A stretch of 64,000 nt of DNA from Staphylotrichum longicolle. Its lineage: Eukaryota; Ascomycota; Sordariomycetes; Sordariales; Chaetomiaceae. The position numbers were made by a program, and so were the translations under genes. The notes under the pieces are model-generated. The model ran no database searches and was not told the origin of the DNA. It saw only the letters and a list, made by a program, of their open reading frames with translations. The stretch is from the NCBI GenBank assembly GCA_019096155.1, contig JAHCVI010000002.1, positions 1,984,001 through 2,048,000 on the forward strand, given 5' to 3'. Of the stretch, positions 21,499 through 33,006 are shown in pieces (position 1 is the first letter of the stretch; every line of letters begins with the position of its first letter).

Positions 21499-24400
21499 AT
21501 GGCTCTGTATTCTTATCTCGGCAGATTTGCTGCTGCTGCTGCCGCCACACTTCTTGTTTGTGCCCCTGAAGCCGTCTACGCACAGCAGCCATCTGTCTTC
21601 TCTTTCACGGCCGCCGGCACTGGGCTTCAACTGGGCGGCTCGGCCCTTGCACCTGAAATTCGCGTTGCCCCCAATGATCTTCCAGGCGTGAAGCGCGTTG
21701 CCAATGATCTCGCAGCCGACTTCGGCAAGGTTCTGGGAATCAATGGGACCGTCGTGGTGGCTGATTGGGACTCGACCGTCTCAAAGAGCAGCTCAAGGCC
21801 CATCATCCTCCTCGGCACTGTCGGACAATCCAGCCTCATCGACAGTCTAGTTGCTTCGAAAAAGCTAGACACGTCGGCAATTGCAAACAAATGGGAGACC
21901 TTCTCGTACCAAGTCATCAGCAAACCATGGGAGGGCCGGGATGCAGTCCTGGTCATTGCCGGATCCGACATGCGCGGTACCGTGTTTGGGGCCTACGACG
22001 TTGCCGAGCAGATAGGCGTCTCTCCGTGGCACTACTGGGCCGATGTCCCCCCGATCAAGCGGCAGTACATCTGGGCCAGTAACTCTGTACACACCGAAGG
22101 TCCTCCCTCGGTGAAGTTCAGGGGCATTTTCCTCAACGACGAGGCCCCGGGCCTGACGGGCTGGGGCGGCAAGAAGTTCACCAAGAGCCAGTACGGGAGC
22201 CCCTTCGTCACCGACTTTTACAAGCACGTCTTTGAGCTTGTGCTTCGACTCAAGGGCAACTACCTCTGGCCGGCCATGTGGTCGAGCATGTTCTACTTGG
22301 ACGATGCTAAGAACGGGCCGACGGCAGCCGAATATGGAATCTTCATGGGCACCAGCCACCACGAGCCCATGGCCAGAGCGGACAAGGAGCAAGGCAGGTT
22401 TCTCAGTGGAAAGTGGGATTGGGCGAGCAACAAGGCCGGCGTCCAATCCTTTATGGAAGCAGGCCCGGTGAGGGCCAAAAATTGGAGCACCATCTATACG
22501 CTGGGCATGAGAGGATCGGGGGATGCTGCCTCGCCGACTCTAACATCGAGCGCGCTTCAAGAGGTCATCCAATGGCAGCAATCAGCTTTGACGCGCATCA
22601 TTGGGAAACCCCTCTCCGAGATCCCACAGGCCTGGGTCATGTACAAGGTGCGTGAGGCCAGTCCCTGCCTTTTTGTTTCCTCTTCAAGGTCGACTAACAC
22701 CATTGTCGCAGGAAGTGCCCGGCTACTGGCAGAAAGGAATGAACGTCCAGGAGGATGTGACGCTTCTCTGGAGCGATGACAACCGAGGCAACATTCGCAG
22801 AGTCCCAATCGGCACCGAAAACAATAGGAGAGGCGGCGCAGGTATGTACTACCACTTTGACTATGTCGGCAGCCCTCGCAACTACAAGTGGATCAATACA
22901 ATCCAGTTGCAAAAGACGTGGGAGCAAATGACGCTCGCCTACGACAGTGGCGTGCGCAACATCTGGATTGCCAACGTCGGCGATCTCAAGGGATTGGTAA
23001 GTCTCATGGTTGTGGTCTGGTCAGCTTTCCTTCGACACTAACAACAGTCCTGTAGGAGCTGCCGACAGCACATTTTATGGCAATGGCGTGGAACCGAGAC
23101 AGCTTTACCGGCGGTGCGAGCACCCGAGCATGGCTCAAATCCTGGAGCGCACGGCAGTTCGGTGAATCAGCGGCCGAAGCAGCGGCTTCCATCATGACGA
23201 CCTATGGGAAGCTGACAGCACGCATGAAGTACGAGGATCTAAGCAAGACGCCGTTCGCCTTCAGCACCCTCAACTATGACGAAGCCGAGCTCAACTTCAA
23301 TGAATGGACAGACCTGCTCGCCAAAGCCCAGGCCACTTACGACGGGCTTGCTGCTGAGTTGCGGGACGCGTTTTTTGAGATCGTGCTGCATCCCGTGATG
23401 GCCGGGAGGGGTGTCTATGAGATCTACACCAAAACGGCTCTCGGGAGCAAATACGCCAGCGAGCATCGGACCAGTGCCAACAGGCTAGGGAGGGAGGTCC
23501 AAGCAGCTTTCAAGGCCGACGCCGAAATCACCAAGAGGTTCCACAGTCTCAAGAATGGAAAATGGGACGGCATCATGGCTCAGACTCATATCGGGTACAA
23601 CAACTGGCAAGAACCGAGCGCCAACTCGTTACCGACCCTCAGCTGGGTGACCAACGGTGCCTCAAACGCCCTCATGGGTGTATCGGTGCAAAGAAGCAGC
23701 ACCGCTTTTCCGGGGGCCTCACAGCTGACCTTGCCCGCGATCAACCCTTATCTTCCCTCCTCGGACAAGCGCTGGCTAGAGGTCTATGCTCGGGACAATG
23801 GAACCTTCACCTACAGCATTGCGTCAAACGCCTCCTTCGTGAGTGTGTCGAACTCGAAGATGACCCTCTCAACCTCGAGCGGCACTTCGGACAGCCGCTG
23901 TCTCCTGACCGTCAACTGGGACTCGGCACCATCAGGCTACAGCGTGGCTGCGCTAACCGTCACCAACCTCAACGCAACAAACGCCAAGGCCACAGTCCTG
24001 GTCCCTATCGAGAACTACCAAGCCCCTTCCTCGTTCAAGGGACACGTCGAAGCCAACGGCGTGGTCTCCATCGAAGCCGAGCACTTTGCGCCCTCCCCCG
24101 ATTCCTCATCCGACTACGTCGTCGTGCCAGAGTACGGCCGCACTCTGTCGGGCGTCAAGCTCCCGCCCAAGACGGCCTCACAATCGCCCGGCACCGGACC
24201 CGTGCTCGTCTATCCCTTCTAACACTTCAGCAACGCCGCTTCGGCGTCGCTTACCGTGTACCTGTCCCCTTCGGACAACGCCAACCCCAACAGCCCGAAC
24301 CGGTACAGCTTCAGCCTCGACGGCGGGAGCGTGACGACGGTGCAGCCGGTGCCGCTGACGGATGGGAGCACCGACCCGCCGGGCTGGGGGGACGCGGTGA

Positions 24401-24573
24401 CGCAGAATGCCTATGTCAAGACCTCGAGTCTGGGGAAGCGGGGCTCAGGCTGGCACACGCTCAAGATCTGGTTGCTGGAGCCGACGATGGTCTTGACCAA
24501 AGTCGTGTGGGATGTGGGTGGGCTGAAGGCGAGTCTGATGGGACCCCCCGAGAGTGTGAGGGTTGGGTACTAG
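21499..24573 (+). CDS. GH115 xylan alpha-glucuronidase, secreted, with an in-frame stop near the C-terminus
   Basis: Exons 21499-22647, 22712-22996 and 23056-24573 (introns 64 and 59 nt) with exact phases. A signal peptide (MALYSYLGRFAAAAAATLLV...AQQ) precedes the GH115 catalytic region, which shows conserved patches KFRGIFLNDEAPGLTGWG, LRLKGNYLWPAMWSSMF, GIFMGTSHHEPMAR and LLWSDDNRGNIRR. The C-terminal beta-sandwich domain includes VSIEAEHFAP. The family removes 4-O-methyl-glucuronic acid from xylan, including internal residues, in plant-biomass breakdown. TAA at 24220-24222 interrupts YPF-stop-HFSNAASASLTVYLS; the same frame continues for 117 codons with the conserved end of the domain to TAG at 24573. 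The stop replaces what should be one residue (probably Tyr), so it is a point change or sequence error; a truncated 867-aa product would lack the end of the accessory domain. Confidence 0.88.
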
Positions 24574-24903
24574 TTTGGTCGGAGTCATATCGACTGAAAA
24601 GCTTCTTATTCTACCGACGATACTTGTTAAGATTCACAAATGCCGTTGCCGTTGCCCCCTTTGACCTCCTTTTCAGTTTCACTTACATAGTAAACAAATG
24701 ACGTATGTGGCCCGTGCGTCGCTGAGTTTTGCATTGGAAGTAGCTCGAAACGGAATTGACAAGGTTTCTGCCGGCTCCGATTCTCAACATTCAATTCTCG
24801 GCATTCACACCCTATCATTTGGGAGTATTATCACATTCCTTCTGCTGTAGAGCCTGGGAGTGGAGTTTGGAGTTTTCAGCACACACTCATTTCATCAGCG
24901 ATA
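24574..24903. other. Short intergenic region, GH115 to hydrolase gene
   Basis: 330 bp in tandem orientation, holding the GH115 3' UTR and the downstream promoter. No distinct element identified. Confidence 0.5.
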
Positions 24904-26125
24904 ATGATCGGCCTCACATCATCCACACCCGCCTTCCGGCAAGTGTGCTCAGGGTGCGCCCGCCGGATCCGGCTCCCGACTTCGGTCTCGGCTCCGGTGC
25001 CCAGGCGCTCACTCGCCGCCGGCCCCCGGACGTTGGCGCCGTTCTCTACCGTTCCTTTGGCATACGACTTGCATGAGCCGGCAAAGCCCGTGGCCGACAA
25101 ACAGACCTCGCCCATCATTATTATGCACGGTTTGTTTGGGTCCAAGAAGAACAACCGGACGATCAGTAAGTGAGTCGCCCGCTCTTCATGGATCCATACC
25201 GATAGCTTGGCTCTGACAGGCGGGTTGTGTGATGCAGAGTCCTAGCGCGCGATCTGGGACGCCATATCTATGCAGTGGTGAGTACCCCCGCTCCTCTCAG
25301 TCTCCCCAGACCTCATTCTGACAACTCTTCACCAGGACCTCCGCAACCACGGGGAGTCACCCCATGAGGAACGCCATGATTACACTGCCATGGCCGCCGA
25401 CGTGGCCGACTTTATCCGCCAGCACGGCCTGAAGGAGTCGACCCTGATCGGGCACTCCATGTAAGCCAACCCGCACCAGTTTTGCCCTTCACTGTCAAAA
25501 CAGAAAAAACAGTTGCTCACCAAAAAGCAAAGGGGCGCCAAAACAGCCATGACGCTGGCCCTCCACGAGCCCGACCTCGTCGCCAACCTCGTCGCCGTCG
25601 ACAACGCCCCCGTCGACGCCCGCCTCGCCTCCGACTTCGCCCGCTACATCCAGGGCATGAAGAAGATCGACGAGGCCGCCGTGACCCGCCAGGCCGAGGC
25701 CGACAAGATCCTCGAGCCCTACGAAAAGTCGCTCACCATCCGCCAGTTCCTCCTCGGCAACCTGCACCGCCCCGCCGGCGGCTCCAACGCGCAAAAGTTC
25801 CGCGTGCCCCTGCACATCCTGGCCAAGGCCCTCGACCACCTCGGCGACTTCCCCTTCAAGGACCCCGGCGAGGTCCGCTTCGTCAAGCCCGCCCTCTTCA
25901 TCCGCGGCACCCAGAGCAAGTACGTGCCCGACGAGGTGATCCCGCTCATCGGCCAGTTCTTTCCCAAGTTTGAGCTGGTCGACGTCGACTGCGGGCACTG
26001 GGTCATCTCGGAGAAGCCCGAGGAGTTTAGGCGGGGTGAGTACTCTAGGCATCCAGCGCTGGGGTTGAGGGCATAACTAACTGTGAGTAACAGCGGTGAT
26101 TGAGTTCCTGGAGCCCAAGGAGTAG
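24904..26125 (+). CDS. IMO32: Mitochondrial alpha/beta hydrolase, ABHD11/Imo32 family
   Basis: Five exons: 24904-25169, 25238-25277, 25336-25460, 25533-26035 and 26094-26125 (introns 68, 58, 72 and 58 nt), all phases consistent. The Arg/Ser-rich start (MIGLTSSTPAFRQVC) resembles a mitochondrial presequence. IIIMHGLFGSKKNNRTI is the oxyanion strand, IGHSMGAKTAM the nucleophile elbow (split by intron 3), and DCGHWVISEKPEEF the catalytic His region. Yeast Imo32 is a mitochondrial-intermediate-peptidase (Oct1) substrate and human ABHD11 protects the lipoylated oxoglutarate dehydrogenase complex; the same role here is inference. The last exon is only 32 nt and encodes AVIEFLEPKE. Confidence 0.92.
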
Positions 26126-27380
26126 CCGAGAGAAGAGCTGAAAATAAATCACTGCGTATGCACTGTACAATGGACCATGTACTCATAACCCCCACTGGAT
26201 ATACAGGGTGATATGTCGAGAAGCTCGACAACCTATTAAAACTCATGATCAACATCTCTTCATTTGAGTGCGGGCATCCAGATCCGCCCCAGTCATGACC
26301 CTCAACCGAGTTGGGACAAAATCATCGAGTGCACTTTCTCGAATTACGTTCCCCTCGGGCTACCAGAGACCGTTCCTCATCTACTGAAGGAGAAAGATTA
26401 CCCTTCGAATGCCCTACGCTCAAACGGCAGGACACGCACCTAACGGAATGCTTCTCGGCTTCTGCTAGACCATCATACACTATGCATCTTGTTGTAAATG
26501 AGGGTGTTGTGGAGGAACAATGATGCCAAGGTGTCTATTCGTCATGAAGATGTGGAAGAGTCAACAACAACACCATCCTGTGTGTGACTGTGGTCAACAT
26601 GCCCTTTTTTTTTTTGAGGCGACGATGTGGGTTTGAACAAGTGGCGAAATGTAGGGGAAAAATATGTACATAATGCTGAAGGATATTTCGGGTCAAGGCA
26701 GATAAGGTTGAGAGGATGGTCCACACTGGTTGCTACGAAACGAAGTAAAGCTCGGATTGTGTCCAAGGATTTTAGGGTGGAGAAAGACGGAAATGGGTTT
26801 GTTGTTGTTTCTAATATTAATAGGACAGGCAAAGCCAGTCTATGGATCTGGGACAAGGCTCCGAAAGGGCAGCCCATACTTCGTCAGGAAACTTCCATTC
26901 GCACGTCATTTGAGTCTCACTTCGGCCAACAAGATAATGACACCCTTCCTTGCTGGGACAAACCGCAAACAGTACCCCATCGCGACAGTGATGAGAACGA
27001 ACAGCAGAAGGTTTGGTCAACGTGACATTCGCTGAAACTCTAGCTGGATGCGCATCCGCCCTTGCCATGTCTCCCCGATTGCCCGCTAGTCGACCTGTCA
27101 CCACCACCACACACATTACCACGAGCCCTCCCATGAGGTACCGTAGCCCGTCCCGTCCAAGGAGTTTTGGTGCCCTCGCTGCAAAATGCTGTTGCTGGCC
27201 GTGTCACGGTGATTTTGGTCATCCTTTTTGATTCCATGCGCTCCGCCGTCGGGACGGAAATTCGTTACCTTGACTACTGTACCATGATACCACGCCAAAT
27301 GCAACGAAAGCAAGCCCAAAGCCCCAGTGAGGTATTGCTGATGAAAACCCTGCCCAGTGCGTTCCCAAAAACAACACCCC
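26126..27380. other. Convergent intergenic region (hydrolase and eS1 3' flanks)
   Basis: 1.25 kb without a supported gene. It has a T-rich run at 26607-26616 and otherwise unremarkable sequence; small open frames are not conserved in appearance. Confidence 0.5.
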
Positions 27381-28373
27381 TTATACCGACTCGAGGACCT
27401 GCTCACGGAACTCCCGCTCAACCTTCTGGCCCTGCTCATCCGTGCTCGACTCGCCGTGGAGGGTCATGAGGGCACCAAGGTCGAACTTGGGCTGCTTGAG
27501 GAGCTTGACCTTGCGGATGTGGACCTGTTTTCCATGTTAGCCATTCTGCTCGCAGCCCCGCGATACCACCGCCCGCGCCCACGTACGTTCTGGAGAGGGT
27601 AGATGCCCTGGGTAGCCTTCTCGATCTCGCGGCCGATAACCTCGGGGATCAGCTTGGAGGTGAGCTGGGTGAGGGTGCAGCTCGAGGCCTCGCGCTGGAT
27701 GATCTCGGTCATCTTGCGGCGGATGGCACGGATTTGCGAAGACGCGGCATAGTGGGTCTTCTTGATCTGGTTGGGGCGGCGCTTGGTGAAAGCGATGGCG
27801 AAGAGGCGGAGGGTAGGTAACTGGGTGGGGTGACTTCGGAGGTGAATTGAGGAGGTTGTCGTTGGAAGGGTCAGCAGTTCTTGTGATCTCGTCGACACGG
27901 AGCTTGACCTTGCGGAAGGAGTGGTCCTCTTCGCGACGGGAGCATCGTTGGCGTTCTTGAGACCGGTGGTGCGGTTGACCAGGGTCTTGCCGACGCTGAT
28001 CGTCACGTTAGAACTCGTCTCGATTTCGCAGCAACCTCGTGTACTGTGTACTGTGCGTCGCGTGAGGGACGGGGTCTTACTCTCGGATGGCGAACGGCGC
28101 GGGAGCCTGCAATTCAAGAATCGTCAATCTCTATGCCACAAGCAAATCCATCTTGGGCGAAAGGGCAATTTACCTTGATTCCGTACCAGTCCTTGCGGGC
28201 GAAGGGGTCCTGGGCCTTCTTCTTGAGACCCTTCTTGCCCTTTGACAATCTCTTGTTCCTGCACCAGAGTATCAGCCATCGGAAATCCACCAGGGACCAT
28301 GTAACGGCTCGATATCGTGCAATCGATGCAAAAGTCGGTATTCGGAGGGCGCAACGTACTTGCCAACAGCCAT
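27381..28373 (-). CDS. RPS1: 40S ribosomal protein eS1 (Rps1/S3a), central part scrambled
   Basis: Five exons: 28360-28373 (14 nt), 28174-28258, 28081-28106 (26 nt), 27587-27995 and 27381-27524; introns 101, 67, 85 and 62 nt with good splice sites. Both ends match eS1 closely: KNKRLSKGKKGLKKKAQDPF, DVGKTLVNRTTGLKNAND, LFAIAFTKRRPNQIKKT, REASSCTLTQLTSKLIPEVI and VHIRKVKLLKQPKFDLGAL. Between about 27808 and 27942 roughly 80 expected residues are replaced by 44 codons. A fragment with the correct sequence (EEDHSFRKVKLRVDEI) survives only in another frame, and about 108 nt are missing. The overall frame stays open across the damage. eS1 is an essential component near the mRNA exit of the small subunit, so a patchy assembly is the first explanation; a degenerate duplicate is the alternative. 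Confidence 0.85.
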
Positions 28374-29537
28374 CTTGACGAGCAGCTATGTCAACGGCGG
28401 GACAGATGTGCTGCTTGGTTAGTGATGGAGACCGTGGAATCGAGGTCGCGAAATTTGGGGGTTTCTTCGCTCGAAATTGTGATTTCGTTCCAGGTTGTGT
28501 GGGCGCAGCCCACCTGCGGAAAAACTAGAATTGTGGGGCGGCAGCAAATCGGTTTTATTGGGTGCTCGGAGCTTAGGGCTCGGAGGTCCGTGCGTCTTGG
28601 GCTTCTCTGGCTCCGGCCCTTCTTGCTGGCTGGGTGCCTGTGTTTGCCCCTCGCTGGCGGTGGACAGCAGTCGGGTTCTTTCAATTGACAGTCCTCCAAT
28701 CTCAATCAGGGCGACGGCGCTCGCAAAAGCTGTAGTAGTGATACACAGAGTGCGACGAGCATTACATTTACACACACACACATGCCACATACACGGAACA
28801 AAAAACACGTACGACACGGATCGCCAGTGTGCAAGCTGGTTGGGTGTGCTTCGTATTTGCTCTCGACTCTGACCCAAGCCACCAACCACCTCCAGCTTTG
28901 AGACTCGGAGGTTCCATCTAGCGAACACCAACTGCACGGGACATGGGAGGTGAGTGCGAGGTTATCGCCATCTGCAACATCCATTTCAATCTATCGGACA
29001 GCTCCGATACTGAACAATCCTTGACCCATCCTTGACCCGCTTCCGCCTCAGTCTTGCTGCCCCAATCCCTAAGTGTCACGGCGTCATGATGTACACACAC
29101 CTTCCAGAACGTCCAAGGCCCCTGTCACAGCTCTTGGTTTCTTTTCGTCCTCCTCCCGTTGATCGGCGGGTTCCGACCAGTTTGAGGGCATCCCAGACAA
29201 CCCCCAGGGCTTCCATATTGTGGTGCTCCTCATTTGCTCCATTTCATGAGTTCACAGCAGTGAGAGGTGTACCACTTCAGAAAGGTGCTCCTCCCTCTTC
29301 ATTCCCATCAACACTCCGCGGTTCGCTTCATGGACTTTTGCCATGTTTATGCGTGGTCCCGGCAGTGTTGGCATCCCGGACATGGTGCGCGGCCGTTTGA
29401 GGCGCGCTCTGTCTCCGGGATGCCGGGCATTCTCGGAGTGCTGGTTTTGTTTTCCGTGGTCGAGTTAGGTCGGGTTCTTTTGTTGTAGACCCTTGCTCTT
29501 CGTCTCACGGCTCGACTTCCCGTCGAAACCAGATGAC
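28374..29537. other. Intergenic: eS1 promoter region and 3' flank of small gene
   Basis: About 1.2 kb with no supported gene. A CA-repeat-like stretch (28771-28782) lies about 400 bp upstream of the eS1 ATG. No ribosomal-protein promoter motif could be named with confidence. Confidence 0.5.
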
Positions 29538-30031
29538 TCAAGGCGACTTGGTTTCGCCGTCCTTCTCCTCGTCTTGCTGGTTTGCCTCGTACAGATCGAA
29601 GCTGGGGAAGCTGAAGTATCGCCCAGATACTGGTTCCACAGTCAGCATCGGTTCGAGGGCATCAACATGTGAGGGCACGTACATGGGTCACGATGCATGT
29701 CGTCGAAGCTGTCCGGCTGGCTCACTGGCGAGGACGACAGTTCCCCGTGCCGGTCCACGCTGTCGTACATGGATGACCGAGTCGACAGCAGGGATGCAGT
29801 TCTGAGGATGGAATCCGGGGGCGAGCCGGATACGAAAGCGACCCGGCTCAACAGCTCTGATGCTCTCCGGCCCGGCTGCGTGGCGAGGGCATTGGGGCTG
29901 GCGTTGGAGGTCGTAATGGACGGCTCGGTTGCGGTGGCTCGAAGCAGCCTGGGTCTCCTGTCACCGATGCTCCTGTCTGAAGAATCCCTCCTTTGCATTC
30001 TGCTCGAACTGGATGTTGCTGAAGCCATCAT
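29538..30031 (-). CDS. Small uncharacterised Ser-rich protein
   Basis: Exons 29683-30031 and 29538-29629 joined over a 53-nt intron (29630-29682, GTACGT...CAG) give 146 aa with matching phase. Residues 1-100 are Ser/Arg-rich and disordered. The end is more ordered-looking: PDSFDDMHRDP, then across the junction GRYFSFPSFDLYEANQQ and an acidic tail. The preserved phase and the aromatic motif split by the intron argue that it is real. No known domain, signal peptide or membrane span. I do not recognise a function; it could be a small regulatory protein with a short linear motif. Confidence 0.65.
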
Positions 30032-33006
30032 GTTGGTTTTGTTGGGTTGTTGAGCTGGGACTCGTCGGAGTGGTTGACTCTTGGTGTGGGTTTTGCTGAG
30101 AGTCGAAAGTGACTTTCGAGGGCTCGAGGTTTATGTTGGACGCTAATAGTCGCAGGTTGCTGACAGAAGAAGGGGAAGGAAGAGGAGGGGTGTGCGATAT
30201 CCAAGGCTGATGAGGGACCTTATGAAGAGAAACCCACTTGGGCTGAAATGCGATTCCACTCAATGCCGGGGATGACTTTCACGGTCTCAGTGACGGCACC
30301 CCAACATTGCCACTTGTCAGTCCATGGTACGAGCTGTATGGCAAGGGAGGGCAGGCTAAGCCATTCCCATCTGTTGTCCCTCGACCAAGGCAAAGCACAA
30401 GTGGGACGGGCGTTGCCTGGCTTGGGGCCCCCCCTGGCCGGCCTGGGCCTTCTGGGCCTGGCACCCGCACACACCCACCAACCCTGCTCGGGCGACCGGT
30501 GCCATATTGGCTCGATTAGCTGCTTATGAGATGGTTGGCTGCTGTCCCCAATCGCCCATAGCACCCACCACTTGGCCCCTGCGGGCCGTAGCCACAGTCG
30601 CGAGGTGCCACCACACTACTGCTGACCATCCCATCCTCGGGTCCTTGGGCACCAGCAGCACGAGCGGGCGAGCAGCCCCAAGTGAACACCTGCAGACCGG
30701 TGTCCAACAGTCCCGCAGCGGGGGGAGCGCCAAGGGTGGCCCCGTCAGGCTTCGAGACAATACCGAGTGGGAAGCGGTGGGGTACGGCAACCATGGCCAG
30801 CCACTCAAGTCGTGACACTTCAGGAGCTCTGGAACTGCATCCTGCAGGCGGTGCATGGGTGTTTGGCGGCCATTGGCGACGTGGATCACAGGGCCAGACA
30901 AGGACAATTCCAGGCTTGGGTCGGCCAAGGGCACGCCGGATGTGGGCCAGCCTGCGCGCGCCAGGTACTTCCGTCCGCTCCGTAGGGTACCTGACAAGCC
31001 TGAGCGTCTGCCTGTCAAGACAATCCCAAGGCACCAAGGGCACCAAAAAGTCGATGATCGTCACTCCACCGTCACCAGCCCATGCGCCCCGAGTTGCCCA
31101 AATCGGGTGCTCCAAGCCTCCAACACGCGGCGCGCAGCTAAGCTCTTTGGGACGACAGGGAAGAGCTTCCCATCGTTTTCTGTCCCTGACCTCGTGACAG
31201 CTCCAGATCTCGTTCCCCAATATCGGCTTGATTACCCGCCCACCGACTCCTCGTGTGGGCTTTGCACCTCACCGGTGCTGCAACGCAACCACACCCTCTT
31301 CCTTGGTAGTGTAGCCCTCCAGTCGCTCCTCGTGGGACCGCAGGAACCCGATGGGATTGATGATGGACGACCTGTTCCGGCTCTGTCTCCCATCGTCCGC
31401 CTGCAATTGGTGCAATTGCTCCAAACCATTCACACAAAAAGTCTCACAGCAAGCAGAGACAGGGGCCGAACGACCGGTTGCCGGATTCGACTCGATCCCC
31501 AGCTTGCCCAGTCGTGCCGCCCGCATCCGGCCCCCTGCTTCCCACGCGGGGCGTGGGGAAGAACGACGAACTACCCTTTCTCCGCTGGGACAACACAACA
31601 CCGCCATCTCCAGCTCTTGCCGTCCGAGCTGGGAAACTCACAGACCAAACAGAACAGACAACCACAGAAACAGAACGACCAAAAAAAAAAACCTGCGCGA
31701 TTTTCCTCAATGCCCAATTACAATCCCCCATGGCCACCAAATCACATCGACCAAGCAAAGCTGCGCCCCAGACAATTGAACCACCTTCTCCCAAAACAGG
31801 CCCCTTCCCCGGATCCGGATCGTGTCACCATCACATCAGGGAAAGGCAAAAAATGAAGCAAACACAGTCTCAGGACCAACCCCGAGCAAACCCCCAGAAA
31901 CGGGTGCCGCTTCCGGGGCTGACCGTCCCATGTCATGTCACGAAACCAAGTTGTCGCGGCGGCCCCTTGGCCCCCCCCCCCCCCCCCCGGTCGCGCGCGC
32001 CGTATTCCGTCTGCCGGGAACGGCTAACTTGGAACCGGCTGGGGAACCAGACGGACAGGGGTTGGTTCACAGGGGTTTGGAGAGAACAACACACTTTTTT
32101 GGGGGGGAGCGAAATTGATGGACAGGGGTGAGCGAGAGTGGCATCACGTCATAAGTCGTAAGGATTTTCCAGAAAAGCGGGAGAAACGGATCGATGGGGG
32201 GACGCCAAGTTTTTTTCGCCCTGGTGCCCTGGGCAGTTTTGGAACAGACGTTTTTCGATGATGCGATGCTCTCTCATTCATCAGGGGTAAAACACACGAC
32301 ACATCCAGGTCCGACGCCCCGTCATGCCTCGGTATGCAGTCGTAGGTACATGTGCAATGTCCTTGCACAGAAACCGAGAGCAAACTGTGATGACGGGATG
32401 CGTGCACACGACACCAAGGCAACAGCCCTCGCTCACGTCCCAGGGCCAGATCAGCCCGGGGTGCAGAAGGGATTGGGATTGAGCGTGGATGGCTGACATG
32501 ACATGACAGACACTGTTGACGAATAACAACAACCCATGTTGATCAACATGGCGCTCACGGGGTGGCTGCAGCTGGCAGTGAGCGCGTGACAGGCCAAGGT
32601 TTTTCTTTTCCTCTTTCCCTCTATCTTCCCTCTGTCTTGCTCCCGTGGCCGTGGGGGGAGAGCGCGCGCGGTTGTTGCCTGTTGAAAATGCCTCTACAAG
32701 TATTGACCACATCTTGAGGGTATTAATGAGGGAACGGGGGTTGAATGGGGGTGATGAGATCGCCAATCTTCTCTTATCGAGTGCTCTTTTTGTCATTCTG
32801 GCCTCGTGGCACGGGATTGAGACGGTATTGGCTAACGCGCTCACAGGCACCCGCGGCTCGCGACGGCACGAGTGGGTTAAATATCCCCAGTGACTGCAGC
32901 TTCAGAGCTGCAATGGACGAGCCTCGATTGACTCTAGTGGTCGACACTGCATCTGTTGTCAGCCCTGTACTCCCCCCATTCGTCAGCAGGTTTTCGGATT
33001 CGGTGC
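30032..33006. other. Long (3-kb) gene-poor stretch
   Basis: Several open frames over 150 codons exist (30516-31220 minus, 30855-31856 plus, 31478-32131 plus) but none shows domain-like composition, start context or intron logic. An 18-C homopolymer lies at 31971-31988. It may hold a long leader or promoter for the small minus-strand gene, or a non-coding transcript. Confidence 0.45.
31971..31988. repeat. Poly-C run (18 C)
   Basis: Uninterrupted cytosines followed by GGTCGCGCGCGCC. The longest homopolymer in the window and a likely site of length error or G-rich secondary structure on the other strand. Confidence 0.95.

Noticed and set aside
30855..31856. Plus-strand open frame of 333 codons
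   Set aside because: Composition is random-looking, it overlaps other long frames on both strands, and there is no domain, good start context or intron logic.
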